The notes beneath the pieces were generated by a model. That model searched no databases and had not been told where the DNA came from. It saw only the letters and a list, made by a program, of their open reading frames with translations. A program made the translations under genes and the position numbers. DNA of 64,000 nt from Pseudomonas linyingensis (lineage in GTDB: Bacteria > Pseudomonadota > Gammaproteobacteria > Pseudomonadales > Pseudomonadaceae): the NCBI RefSeq assembly GCF_900109175.1, contig NZ_FNZE01000002.1, positions 186,001 to 250,000 of the forward strand. Reading direction: 5' to 3'. This document shows positions 29,204 through 37,889 of this stretch, piece by piece. The first letter of the stretch is position 1, and each line of letters starts with the position of its first letter.

Positions 29204-31528
29204 ATGCGCGAGCGGACCAACCCGAGTTCCGGCCGGCGGGAGCGCTGGCTCGGCCTGCTGCTGATGCTTTTGCCGCTGCTGACGCTCGCCGCACCGCAGG
29301 CGCCCCAGCCGCGGCTGGCCGATGGCTACGTCGAGCAGGCGCGCTGCGGCGCCTGCCACGCCGACGCGGCCGCAGCCTGGGCCGGCTCGCACCACAGCTG
29401 GTCGCTGCGCGAGGCCACGGCCGGCAACGTGCTCGGCGACTTCGCCGATGCCGAATACCGCGACGAGGCCGGGGTGGTCATGCGCTTCTTCCGCCGCGGC
29501 GAACGCTTCTTCGTCAACGCCGAGGGCGAGGATGGCCGGCGCGCCGACTTCGCCATCGCCTACACCTTCGGTTTTGACCCGCTGCAGCAGTACCTGATCG
29601 AACGTCCCGGCGGCCGCCTGCAGAGCCTCACCGTGGCCTGGGACAGCCGGCCGCGCGAGGCGGGCGGGCAGCGCTGGTTCTCCCTGTATCCCGGCCAGCG
29701 CTTCAGCCCCGACGATGCCCTGCACTGGACCGGGCGCTACCAGAACTGGAACGCCATGTGCGCCGACTGCCACTCCGGCAACCTGCAGAAAGGTTACGAC
29801 CCCGCTGCCGACAGCTTCCGCACCACCTGGAGCGAGATGGCGGTGGGCTGCCAGAGCTGCCACGGGCCGGGCGAGCGGCATATCGCCTGGGCCGAACGGC
29901 GCGGCGCGCAGGCAACGGCCAAGCTCACCGCCGCCGACATGGGCCTGGCGGTCGACTTCCGTGGCGGTGGCCACGGCTACGAGGTGGAGCAGTGCGCGCG
30001 CTGCCACAGTCGCCGCGAGAGCCTGGGCGTCGGCAGTGCACCGGGCCGGCCGCTGCTCGACGCCATGCGCCCGACCACGCTGTCCGCCGGCCTCTACCAC
30101 GCCGACGGGCAGATCCTCGACGAGGTGTTCGAGTACGGCTCCTTCGTGCAGAGCAGGATGTTCGCCATGGGTGTGACCTGCCGCGACTGCCACGAGCCGC
30201 ACTCCGGCCGTCTGCGCGCCGAGGGCAATGCGCTGTGCGCCGGCTGCCACAACCCGCAGGGCAATCCGCGCTTCCCCAGCCTGCAGAAGAAGTCCTACGA
30301 CGATCCTTCCCACCATTTCCACCCGGCCGGCAGCCCCGGCGCACAGTGCGCCAACTGTCACATCCCGACGCGCACCTACATGGTGGTGGACGCCCGCCGC
30401 GACCACAGCTTCCGCGTCCCGCGTCCCGATCTGGACGCGCGCAGCGGCGCGCCGGATGCCTGCACCGGCTGTCATCAGGATCGCGATGCGGCCTGGGCGG
30501 CGCAGGCCATCGAGGCGAAGGTCGGCCAGCCGCAGCGGCCGTCGCACCATGGCGAGGTGTTCGCCGCCGCGCGGCGCCGCGACCCGCAGGTGATCGGCGA
30601 ACTGGCTCGGCTGATCGAGGACCGCACCCGTCCGGCCATCGTGCGGGCCAGCGCTGTCGAGCTCGCCGCTGGCTACGGCGCGCCTCTACTGGACAGCCTG
30701 CAGCAGGCACTGGGTGATGCCGATGCCCAGGTGCGCATGGTCGCGGTGCGTGGTCTGGAGAGCCTGTCGGCCGAGCAGCGCCTGGAGCACCTGACGCCGC
30801 TGCTCGACGACCCCAGCCTGGCGGTTCGCGACCAGGCTGGCCACGCGCTCGCCGACCTGCGCGGTGCGCTGCTGGCGGATGACGTACGTGCGCGCCTCGA
30901 CGCCCTGCTCGGCGATCTGGAGCGGCGCCTGGCGGCCAATTCTGACCTGCCCGGCGCACGGCTCAACCTGGCCGTGTTGCACGAGCGCCTGGGGCGCGAG
31001 GCCGACGCCGAGGCGGGCTACCGCATGGCCCTGTGCCAGGATGCCCGCTTCGCCCCGGCGCGCGTGAACCTAGCCCAGCTGCTGGCCGGCCAGGGGCGCC
31101 TCGATGACACCGAGAGCCTGTTGCGTGCCGGCCTGGCCCTGCAGCCGGAAGGCGGCGCCCTGGCCGACCAGGCCTATGCCCTCGGCCTGCTGCTGGCGCA
31201 GCGCGGCCAAGGCGCGGAAGCGGCTGACTGGTTGCGCCACGCCGCCGACGCCCAGCCGCAGCGGGTGCGCATTCACTACAACCTCGGCCTGCTGCTCGGC
31301 CAGCTGGGGCGCATCGACGAGGCCAGTGCCGCACTGCTGCGCGGGCTCGCCTTGGCCGCCACGGACCGCGACCTGCTCTACGCGCTAGCCCATCTCAACT
31401 ACCGGACAGGGCGCTATCCGCTGGCGCTCGACTACAGCGAGCGGTTGCTGCGCCTGCAGCCGCAGGAGGCAGCCTACCGGCGCCTGCACGAGAGCATTTT
31501 GCGCGAGTCGCGACAGGCAGCACCATGA
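29204..31528 (+). CDS. Octaheme c-type cytochrome with HEAT and TPR repeats
   Basis: A 774-residue exported protein: hydrophobic N-terminal signal (about 15-30), then eight CxxCH heme sites (CGACH, CADCH, CQSCH, CARCH, CRDCH, CAGCH, CANCH, CTGCH) up to about residue 425, matching cytochrome c554/c552-like and doubled-CxxCH families. HEAT-like helical repeats (about 445-570) and TPRs (about 580-760) follow. It may take electrons in the periplasm or hold partner proteins. Third gene of the porin-sulfatase operon; the reason for a cytochrome beside a sulfatase is unclear. Confidence 0.88.
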   Translation: MRERTNPSSGRRERWLGLLLMLLPLLTLAAPQAPQPRLADGYVEQARCGACHADAAAAWAGSHHSWSLREATAGNVLGDFADAEYRDEAGVVMRFFRRGERFFVNAEGEDGRRADFAIAYTFGFDPLQQYLIERPGGRLQSLTVAWDSRPREAGGQRWFSLYPGQRFSPDDALHWTGRYQNWNAMCADCHSGNLQKGYDPAADSFRTTWSEMAVGCQSCHGPGERHIAWAERRGAQATAKLTAADMGLAVDFRGGGHGYEVEQCARCHSRRESLGVGSAPGRPLLDAMRPTTLSAGLYHADGQILDEVFEYGSFVQSRMFAMGVTCRDCHEPHSGRLRAEGNALCAGCHNPQGNPRFPSLQKKSYDDPSHHFHPAGSPGAQCANCHIPTRTYMVVDARRDHSFRVPRPDLDARSGAPDACTGCHQDRDAAWAAQAIEAKVGQPQRPSHHGEVFAAARRRDPQVIGELARLIEDRTRPAIVRASAVELAAGYGAPLLDSLQQALGDADAQVRMVAVRGLESLSAEQRLEHLTPLLDDPSLAVRDQAGHALADLRGALLADDVRARLDALLGDLERRLAANSDLPGARLNLAVLHERLGREADAEAGYRMALCQDARFAPARVNLAQLLAGQGRLDDTESLLRAGLALQPEGGALADQAYALGLLLAQRGQGAEAADWLRHAADAQPQRVRIHYNLGLLLGQLGRIDEASAALLRGLALAATDRDLLYALAHLNYRTGRYPLALDYSERLLRLQPQEAAYRRLHESILRESRQAAP

Positions 31529-31530
31529 GT

Positions 31531-31568
31531 TGGCAGTCAGGGGCAATCGCTTGGCAGTCAGGCACAAG
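31531..31568 (+). promoter_or_regulatory. Tandem TGGCAG-N7-CAAG operator of porin 2
   Basis: TGGCAG-N7-CAAT at 31531-31547 and TGGCAG-N7-CAAG at 31552-31568, 21 bp apart, visible as a direct repeat of TTGGCAGTCAGG. A -10-like TTAATA lies about 22 bases after the second site. Confidence 0.75.
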
Positions 31569-31665
31569 ACCGCCGCTGGGCGGGCGTGGGATTAATAAGG
31601 CCGACGCTGGCCGCACCCGATGCCTGGCCGGCATCCACCATAAGAACAGCGGAGTCTGCCCCCTG

Positions 31666-33015
31666 ATGAATGCAACGAAACATGGAGTGCGCCGCGCGCC
31701 CCTCGCGCTGGCGTTGGCCACTGCTCTCGGCGCCGGCCTGAGCGCCGCACCGGCCCAAGCCTACGAGCTGTACAACCAGGGCGACAGCGTCCTCAACGCC
31801 GACCTCGAGGCGGTGTTCGGCCTGATGCACAGCGAGGAAAGCTACGAACTGGGCTTCGGCAACCGCAGCAAGGGCAGTTCGAGCTGGCGCGAGGGCTACA
31901 TCAAGTACGGCCTGAGCGGCAGTCAGGGCCTGGGCGGCGCCGGCAGCCTGTACGGCGCGGTCAACCTGCTCAGCTCCGGCACCTGGGGCGACGGCGACGC
32001 CGCCGGTTTCACCCTGGGCAGCGAGCGCGAGACCGACATCGAGGACGCCTATCTGGGCTGGCGCTCCGGCGACCTGTTCCCGGCGCTCGGCGAGAACGGC
32101 GTGGACATCTCCGGCGGCCGGCAGAAGGTGGTGGTCGGCGACGGCTTCCTGATCAACGGCGATTCGCTGAACTTCGGCGACGTCGACCTGGGCGACGACT
32201 TCGACCGCGGCGGCGGCTACTACATCGCCGCGCGCAAGGCCTTCGACCAGACCGCCGTGCTGCGCCTGGGCGGCGAGCAGGGCTGGCGCGGCGACCTGAT
32301 GTGGCTGAAATCCGACAACCGTGCCCAGGCCGAGACCGAGCTGGCCATCGCCACCCTCGAGCACATCGCCGAACCGGGCACCCTGGGTCTGACCTGGATT
32401 CGCGGCCTGGACGTCAACCAGCGCTACGCCTCCCCGCTGCAGGCCGAGCGCGACGACCTGGATACCGTCAGCCTGCGCGGCTCCGGTGGTCTGGGCGTGG
32501 AAAACCTCAACCTGGCCTTCGAATACGCCACCCAGGACAAGGACCGCGACCGCGAGAACGCCTGGTACCTGGAAGGCAGCTGGACCTTCGCCGGCCTGCC
32601 GTGGGCGCCGACCGCCACCTACCGCTACAGCCGCTTCTCCGAGGAGTTCGACCCGCTGTTCTACGGCTTCAACCGCGGCTACGGCACCTGGTTCCAGGGC
32701 GAGGTGGCGGCCAACTACGCGGGGCCGTTCAACTCCAACACCCAGGTGCACCACGTCGGCCTCAAGGCCAGCCCGCTGGAGAACCTGACCGTCGGCGCGC
32801 TGTACTTCGACTTCGACACCCTCGATACCGATCTGGGCAACCTCAGCGGCCGCGAGCTGGACCTGTACGCCGAGTGGATGGTCAACGACCACCTGATGAT
32901 CAGCCCGGTGCTGGGCTTCTACCAGCCGGAGCGCAGCGCCGAAACCGGCGGTACGCAGCTCGGCGGCGACGGCACCAATCTGTACAGCCAGCTGATGTTC
33001 GTCACCTTCTTCTGA
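31666..33015 (+). CDS. Outer-membrane porin, paralog 2
   Basis: A 449-residue beta-barrel of the same family as the proteins at 26048 and 37890. Signal peptide cut near AQA-YELY (residue 32); C-terminal TFF. The mature N-terminus YELYNQGDS is almost the same as in paralog 3. It stands alone between its own operator and a terminator, so it can be made separately from the sulfatase operon. The upstream in-frame codons (from 31525) overlap the operator and are not coding. Confidence 0.8.
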   Translation: MNATKHGVRRAPLALALATALGAGLSAAPAQAYELYNQGDSVLNADLEAVFGLMHSEESYELGFGNRSKGSSSWREGYIKYGLSGSQGLGGAGSLYGAVNLLSSGTWGDGDAAGFTLGSERETDIEDAYLGWRSGDLFPALGENGVDISGGRQKVVVGDGFLINGDSLNFGDVDLGDDFDRGGGYYIAARKAFDQTAVLRLGGEQGWRGDLMWLKSDNRAQAETELAIATLEHIAEPGTLGLTWIRGLDVNQRYASPLQAERDDLDTVSLRGSGGLGVENLNLAFEYATQDKDRDRENAWYLEGSWTFAGLPWAPTATYRYSRFSEEFDPLFYGFNRGYGTWFQGEVAANYAGPFNSNTQVHHVGLKASPLENLTVGALYFDFDTLDTDLGNLSGRELDLYAEWMVNDHLMISPVLGFYQPERSAETGGTQLGGDGTNLYSQLMFVTFF

Positions 33016-33046
33016 TCCGTGCTGTTCTGATCCATGTCACCTTCGG

Positions 33047-33086
33047 CCGGTCCAGCCCGCGGCAACGGGCGGACCGGTCTTTTTTT
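33047..33086 (+). terminator. Rho-independent terminator of porin 2
   Basis: Long GC stem (33047-33059 / 33066-33077, one bulge) followed by a run of seven T. Confidence 0.9.
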
Positions 33087-33138
33087 GTCCGCGATTGCCC
33101 GGTGCTAACCTCTGGCGTTTCCATCGAGGGAGATTCAC

Positions 33139-33831
33139 ATGCTCAATGTTCTCATCGCCGGCGCCTCGCGGGGCATCGGTCTGGGCCTGGTGCGCGCCTG
33201 GCTCGAACGCGGCGCACGGGTGTTCGCCGTGGCGCGCAATCCGGCCGCCTCCGCGGGGCTGGCCGCACTGCTCGCCGAGCATGGCGCGCGCCTGCAGGTC
33301 ATCGCCTGCGACCTCAACGCCCAGGCGGCCGCTGCCGATATTCTCGCCGCGCTGGGCGAGCAGCGCCTGGATCGCGTGCTGCTCAACGCTGGCGTCTACG
33401 GCCCGGCGGCGCAGGACGTGAGCAGTGCCGGCGAGGCCGAGATCGGCCACCTGTTCCTCAGCAACGCCATCGCTCCGCTGCGCCTGGCCCGCGCTCTGCG
33501 CCCGCAGCTCAACGCCGGCGCGGTGCTCGGTTGCACCAGCTCGGTGATGGCCAGCCTGCAGCTCAGTCTGGGCGCGCAGATGCCGCTGTATGCGGCGAGC
33601 AAGGCAGCGTTGAACAGCCTGCTGCTGAGCTGGGCCGTGCAGCTCGGCGAGTCGCGCGACTTCAGCCTGCTGGCCCTGCACCCGGGCTGGGTGCAGACCG
33701 ACATGGGTGGGGCGCAGGCGCCGCTGACGGTGGAGCAGAGCGTCGCCGGGCTGGTGGTGGTGGTCGAGGCGGCGGCCGGCACGCGCGAGTGCCGCTTCGT
33801 CGACTACCAGGGCGAGACTTTGCCCTGGTAG
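33139..33831 (+). CDS. Short-chain dehydrogenase/reductase
   Basis: A 230-residue SDR. The NAD(P) loop is GASRGIGLG (residues 8-16) and the active-site YxxxK is in PLYAASKAAL near 154-158, with the catalytic Ser upstream in CTSSVM. Substrate unknown; from context it could reduce or oxidise an aldehyde or alcohol. GAGGGAG lies upstream of the ATG. It is convergent with the binding-protein gene, the two stops 16 bases apart. Confidence 0.88.
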   Translation: MLNVLIAGASRGIGLGLVRAWLERGARVFAVARNPAASAGLAALLAEHGARLQVIACDLNAQAAAADILAALGEQRLDRVLLNAGVYGPAAQDVSSAGEAEIGHLFLSNAIAPLRLARALRPQLNAGAVLGCTSSVMASLQLSLGAQMPLYAASKAALNSLLLSWAVQLGESRDFSLLALHPGWVQTDMGGAQAPLTVEQSVAGLVVVVEAAAGTRECRFVDYQGETLPW

Positions 33832-33846
33832 TGGCAGGACGGCGGC

Positions 33847-34923
33847 TCAGCGAGTGGCGCTGGCCGGGTACTGGCGCACCAGCTCCCAACGGCGGTCCAG
33901 TTCGGCCTTGAGTTTCGGCGAGGGGCTTTCGGCGAAGTACAGGTGGCTGCGCAGCGCCGGATCCGGCAGCAGTTGCGGCAGGCGCTTGGCCAGTGCCTGC
34001 AGCTCCGGGGTGTCGGGCCTGAGGCTGCTGTAGAACCAGGTGGCCTGCGAGTTGCGCACCGCGTTGTCGGGGCGCAGCAGGTAGTCGATGAAGCGATAGG
34101 CCAGCTCCGGATGCGCGGCGTTGCTGGGGATCGCCAGGCCCTCCATGGCCAGCGGCGCGCCTTCGGTCGGCACCAGGAATTCCAGGCGCTGCGTGCTCCG
34201 CGCCGCCGCACCCAGCGCCAGCCCGGCCCAGGCGCTGGTCACGCACAGCTTGCCGGCCTGCAACGCCTCGATGTGGCGGGTGTTGTCGAGCACTTTGGTC
34301 TGGCGGCGCAGTGCCAGCAGCTGCTCGCCGACACGGCCCACCTGGCGCAGGCCGCTGCGTGCCAGGCTGCGCCCCTGGTAGGTGAACAGCACGGAGAAGG
34401 TTTCCTCCGGCGCGTCCTGCAGGCCGATGCCGCAGGTGGCCAGGCGGGCGCTCTGCTGCGGGTCGAACAGCAGGCTCCAGCTGGCGCTCAGCGGGCCGCC
34501 CAGCGCGGCCTCGGCCTTGCTGCGATCCACCGCCAAGCCGAGCATCCCCCACATGTAGGGCACCGCGTAGCGGTTGGCCGACTCCAGGCCGGCAAGGGTA
34601 GCCCGCAGTTGCGGGTCGACCGTGTCCAGCTGGCTGAGCCGGCTGGCGTCCAGCTTGCTGAGGCGCTGCTCGCGGATCAGCGCGGGAAGCTGGAAGTGCG
34701 ACGGCACGATCACGTCGTAGCGCTCGCCGCGACGCAGGGCGGCGTCCAGCTCGTCGGCGCTGGCATGCACGTGGTAGTCGACGCGCACGCCGGTCTCGCG
34801 TTGGAAGTCCTCGAGGACCTCGGGGGCGATGTAGTCCGGCCAGTTGGAGACGCGCAGCACCTCCTCGGCCTGGGCGGCACAGGTGGTCAGGGTTAACGAC
34901 AGCAGCAATGGCAGACGCTTCAT
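33847..34923 (-). CDS. Orphan polyamine-type ABC substrate-binding protein
   Basis: A 358-residue periplasmic binding protein of the PotD/PotF type with a signal peptide (cut near AQA-EEV, residue 19) and the family start VLRVSNWPDYIAPEVLEDF. It should bind spermidine, putrescine or a related cation. No ABC permease or ATPase is nearby, so it either works with a distant transporter or serves as a sensor or carrier. GGAGGG precedes the ATG. It shares a divergent, doubly paired control region with the aldehyde dehydrogenase. Confidence 0.88.
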   Translation of the reverse strand: MKRLPLLLSLTLTTCAAQAEEVLRVSNWPDYIAPEVLEDFQRETGVRVDYHVHASADELDAALRRGERYDVIVPSHFQLPALIREQRLSKLDASRLSQLDTVDPQLRATLAGLESANRYAVPYMWGMLGLAVDRSKAEAALGGPLSASWSLLFDPQQSARLATCGIGLQDAPEETFSVLFTYQGRSLARSGLRQVGRVGEQLLALRRQTKVLDNTRHIEALQAGKLCVTSAWAGLALGAAARSTQRLEFLVPTEGAPLAMEGLAIPSNAAHPELAYRFIDYLLRPDNAVRNSQATWFYSSLRPDTPELQALAKRLPQLLPDPALRSHLYFAESPSPKLKAELDRRWELVRQYPASATR

Positions 34924-34989
34924 GGATCCCTCCGGAAGGGGCAGGCAGGTGGACGGGCGGCCATTAGTGGCGCAAGCCTCGTCGTGGGT

Positions 34990-35088
34990 CTTGCTCGCGG
35001 ATGCCGGATGCTTGCCTGTGCGTGCCGTTTTTCGCCCCCTGCGCGGCAGTCGGCATGCACGGTCAACAGGTTGGCAGGCACGGGCAAG
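34990..35088. promoter_or_regulatory. Divergent operator: binding protein / aldehyde dehydrogenase
   Basis: Reverse near matches CTTG-N7-(A/G)TGCCG at 34990-35006 and 35011-35027 (21 bp apart) face the binding-protein gene, with a -10-like ACTAAT about 22 bases on. Forward sites at 35051-35067 (near match) and 35072-35088 (exact TGGCAG-N7-CAAG), also 21 bp apart, face feaB, with TATCAT about 21 bases on. Confidence 0.72.
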
Positions 35089-35243
35089 GCAGGTTGCGGC
35101 CTGCCGACTATCATCGATGCATGCTTTGTGGTCGTGGCGGCTCCGGTCGCCATCGCCTTGCGGCGTCCTGCCAGGACACCGGCGCGCCATGGCGCCCGGG
35201 CGGAGCAGGCCGCGGATTCCCCGTTCAGCCCGGAGTTACTGCC

Positions 35244-36743
35244 ATGTCCACCGCACCCCTCGAACCGCTCGCCCAGGTGACGGCCTTCCTCAACCGCCGG
35301 CACACCTCCTTCATCGACGGCCGCAGCATCGACGTGCATGCCGGCGAGGTCGCCGAGGTATTCAATCCGGCCAGCGGCGCGCCGCTCGCGCAGCTGGTGA
35401 TGGCCGGCGCGGAGCAGGTCGAGCAGGCCGTGGCCGCGGCCCAGCGCGCGTTCCGCGCCGGCGTGTGGAGCGGCCTGCGCCCGGCCGACCGCGAGCGCAT
35501 CCTGCTGCGCTTCGCCGAGGTGGTGGAGGCCCACGGCGAGGAACTGGCCCAGCTGGAAACCCTCAACCAGGGCAAGTCGATCCATATCGCCCGCGCCATC
35601 GAGGTCGGCGCCTCGGTCGAGTACATGCGCTACATGGCCGGCTGGGCGACCAAGCTCGAGGGGCAGACCCTTGACGTATCGATCCCGGTGCCGCCCGGCA
35701 CCCACTACAACGCCTACACCCGCCGCGAGCCGGTGGGCGTGGTGGCCGGCATCGTGCCGTGGAACTTCCCGCTGATGATCGCCATCTGGAAGATCATCCC
35801 GGCGCTGGCCGCCGGCTGCACCATCGTCATCAAGCCGGCCGACGAGACGCCGCTGACCGCCCTGCGCCTGGCCGAACTGGCCATCGAGGCGGGCATTCCG
35901 CCGGGCGTGCTCAACGTGCTGGTCGGTCGCGGTGCCAGCGCCGGCGCGGCGCTGGTCGCCGATCCGCGGGTCGCCAAGGTGACCTTCACCGGCTCCACCC
36001 CGGTGGGCAAGCTGATCGGCACCGCGGCGCTGCAGAACATGACGCGCTTCTCCCTCGAACTGGGCGGCAAGAACCCGATGCTGGTGCTGCCGGATGCAGA
36101 CCTGGGCAAGGCGGTGGGCGGCGCGCTGATGGGCGGCCTGCTCAACCAGGGCCAGGTGTGCGCCGCGGCCTCGCGCATCTACGTGCAGCGTTCGCGCTAC
36201 AACGACTTCGTCGAGGCGCTGGCGGCGGCGGTGAAGGGCATGAGCATCGGTGCCGGCATGGATCCGACGGCGCAGATCAACCCGCTGGTGTCGCGCCGCC
36301 AGCAGAGCAGCGTGCTCGGCCATCTGGACAAGGCCCGCGCCCAGGGCGCCCAGGTGGTGACCGGCGGCGCGGCGCCGGAACTGCCGGGCTTCTTCGTGCA
36401 GCCGACGGTGCTGGCCGGGGTCGAGCAGAGCATGGCCGCGGCGCGCGAGGAGATCTTCGGCCCGGTGCTGTCGGTGCTGGCCTACGACAGCGTCGACGAG
36501 GCGCTGACCCTGGTCAACGACAGCCAGTACGGCCTGGCCGCCAGCCTGTGGACCAACGACCTGAGCCAGGCGATGCGCCTGATTCCGCAGATCGAGGCCG
36601 GCACCGTGTGGGTCAACACCCACGTGCCGCTGGACCCCAACCTGCCGTTCGGCGGCCACAAGCAATCGGGCGTCGGCCGCGAGTTCGGCCGCGGTGCGGT
36701 GGAGGCGTTCACCGAGCTGAAGTCGGTGTGCATCGCCTATTGA
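35244..36743 (+). CDS. feaB: Phenylacetaldehyde dehydrogenase-like enzyme (FeaB type)
   Basis: A 499-residue NAD-dependent aldehyde dehydrogenase, the same length as E. coli FeaB as I remember it and close to it throughout. The catalytic Cys is in NQGQVCAAASRIY, the general base Glu in LELGGKNP, and the NAD-site Lys in VIKPADETPLT. FeaB oxidises phenylacetaldehyde and 4-hydroxyphenylacetaldehyde from aromatic amines to the acids. GGAG lies upstream of the ATG. Together with two FeaR-type regulators and hpaBC nearby this is the main reason to propose an aromatic amine pathway. Confidence 0.88.
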   Translation: MSTAPLEPLAQVTAFLNRRHTSFIDGRSIDVHAGEVAEVFNPASGAPLAQLVMAGAEQVEQAVAAAQRAFRAGVWSGLRPADRERILLRFAEVVEAHGEELAQLETLNQGKSIHIARAIEVGASVEYMRYMAGWATKLEGQTLDVSIPVPPGTHYNAYTRREPVGVVAGIVPWNFPLMIAIWKIIPALAAGCTIVIKPADETPLTALRLAELAIEAGIPPGVLNVLVGRGASAGAALVADPRVAKVTFTGSTPVGKLIGTAALQNMTRFSLELGGKNPMLVLPDADLGKAVGGALMGGLLNQGQVCAAASRIYVQRSRYNDFVEALAAAVKGMSIGAGMDPTAQINPLVSRRQQSSVLGHLDKARAQGAQVVTGGAAPELPGFFVQPTVLAGVEQSMAAAREEIFGPVLSVLAYDSVDEALTLVNDSQYGLAASLWTNDLSQAMRLIPQIEAGTVWVNTHVPLDPNLPFGGHKQSGVGREFGRGAVEAFTELKSVCIAY

Positions 36744-36903
36744 TGGGCGCTATTGCGCGGAGTTGGGGCTCCGCGAGGAACTGGGAGCGGTAGGCATGAG
36801 CAACGTCGGCTGCAGGTTTCGAGCTTGGCAGCGAGCAGCCGGCGTTGCGCTGTGCCACCACGGATGGTCGGTCGTTTGAGGTTCTCGTGAATGAGCGAGA
36901 GTT

Positions 36904-36941
36904 GCCCGCAACACCCCGGCAGCGGTGTTGCGGGCTTTTTT
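36904..36941 (+). terminator. Rho-independent terminator
   Basis: Perfect 12-bp stem (36904-36915 / 36924-36935) and six T, 160 bases after feaB and just before the next gene; it most likely ends the feaB transcript. Confidence 0.88.
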
Positions 36942-36984
36942 ATGTCCGCGCGCCAGCCCTGGCGTGGCCGGCAGAGGAGTGCAC

Positions 36985-37530
36985 ATGCGCAAGATCCCCA
37001 CCTTCATCGCCGTCCTGAGCCTGGCCCTGGCCAGCCTGAGCGCCGGGGCGGCCGACGACGCCTTCCGCGCCGCCCTGGCCAGGGAGCTGGACAATCGCGC
37101 CCTGGCCACTCAGGTGGTCGGCGCGCTGGCCGAGCATCACCAAGGCACGCCGCAGGGGCGCTTCTGGGCGGCCTACGCGGCCCTCGAACAGCACAACGCG
37201 CCGCGTTACCAGCCGGTGGCCGCCCGCCATGGCTTGGTCGGCGGCGGCTGGTGGATCGCCTTAAAGGCGCGGGGCTCGATCCTCTTCGCCAGGCTGTTCC
37301 CCGGGCGTTTTCTCACCATGCTGGCCGGTGACACGCAGAAGTACCTGGCCGCGATGCGCGCGGTCGTGCCGCCGGCGAGTGCCGAGGACGCCGCCTTCCT
37401 GCGCTACATGATCGAGCAGGAACGTGTGCAGGCCGGCGCGCTGGCGCACGCGGCCGCGCAGCGCTTCGAGGTGGCGGCCGGCGAGCTAGAGGGCTTCGTG
37501 GGAGGGGCCAAGGAGTCTGGCAGGCAGTGA
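36985..37530 (+). CDS. Hypothetical exported protein
   Basis: I do not recognise this 181-residue protein. It begins with a signal peptide (cut near AGA-ADD, residue 22) and is otherwise mostly helical by composition, with Ala, Arg and Glu rich stretches and no cysteines or clear motif. AGGAG lies seven bases upstream of the ATG at 36985. It ends 56 bases from the stop of the convergent tatA gene and lies inside the amine island, but no shared operator was found before it. Confidence 0.65.
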   Translation: MRKIPTFIAVLSLALASLSAGAADDAFRAALARELDNRALATQVVGALAEHHQGTPQGRFWAAYAALEQHNAPRYQPVAARHGLVGGGWWIALKARGSILFARLFPGRFLTMLAGDTQKYLAAMRAVVPPASAEDAAFLRYMIEQERVQAGALAHAAAQRFEVAAGELEGFVGGAKESGRQ

Positions 37531-37585
37531 GAGGGTGAAATGCCAGCGCCGCCAGGGATTCCCATGGCGGCGCTGGGTGCCGGGA

Positions 37586-37819
37586 TCAGTCGAGATTGCT
37601 GGTGCGCACGGCGTTTGCCAGACGGGACGGCTTACTGTCATTGCTATCGAGCGCTGCCGGGGCGCCTGGCTCGGGTGTGTCCGCGTCCGCCACCGATTTG
37701 CGAAAGCCTTTGATGGCTTCGCCGATATCGCTGCCGATGTGCCGGAGTCGCTTGCCGCCGAACAGCACCAGCACGACCAGCAGGATCACCAGCCAGTGCT
37801 TCCAGTCGAAGATACCCAT
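37586..37819 (-). CDS. tatA: Orphan TatA/TatE-type translocase subunit
   Basis: A 77-residue protein with one N-terminal transmembrane helix, the FGGKRL hinge and an amphipathic helix (about 25-40), as in TatA. No tatB or tatC is present. It lies 70 bases downstream of porin 3 on the same strand, in line with the operon that begins with a Tat-signal-bearing amine oxidase (40226-41686). A second TatA made together with its client could raise export capacity. Confidence 0.88.
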   Translation of the reverse strand: MGIFDWKHWLVILLVVLVLFGGKRLRHIGSDIGEAIKGFRKSVADADTPEPGAPAALDSNDSKPSRLANAVRTSNLD

Positions 37820-37889
37820 GTCGTAATCCTCCTCGGGTGGATTGCTGGAGTATCGCCGCCGCCCGAACGGGGTGCGGCGGCGCGTATGG

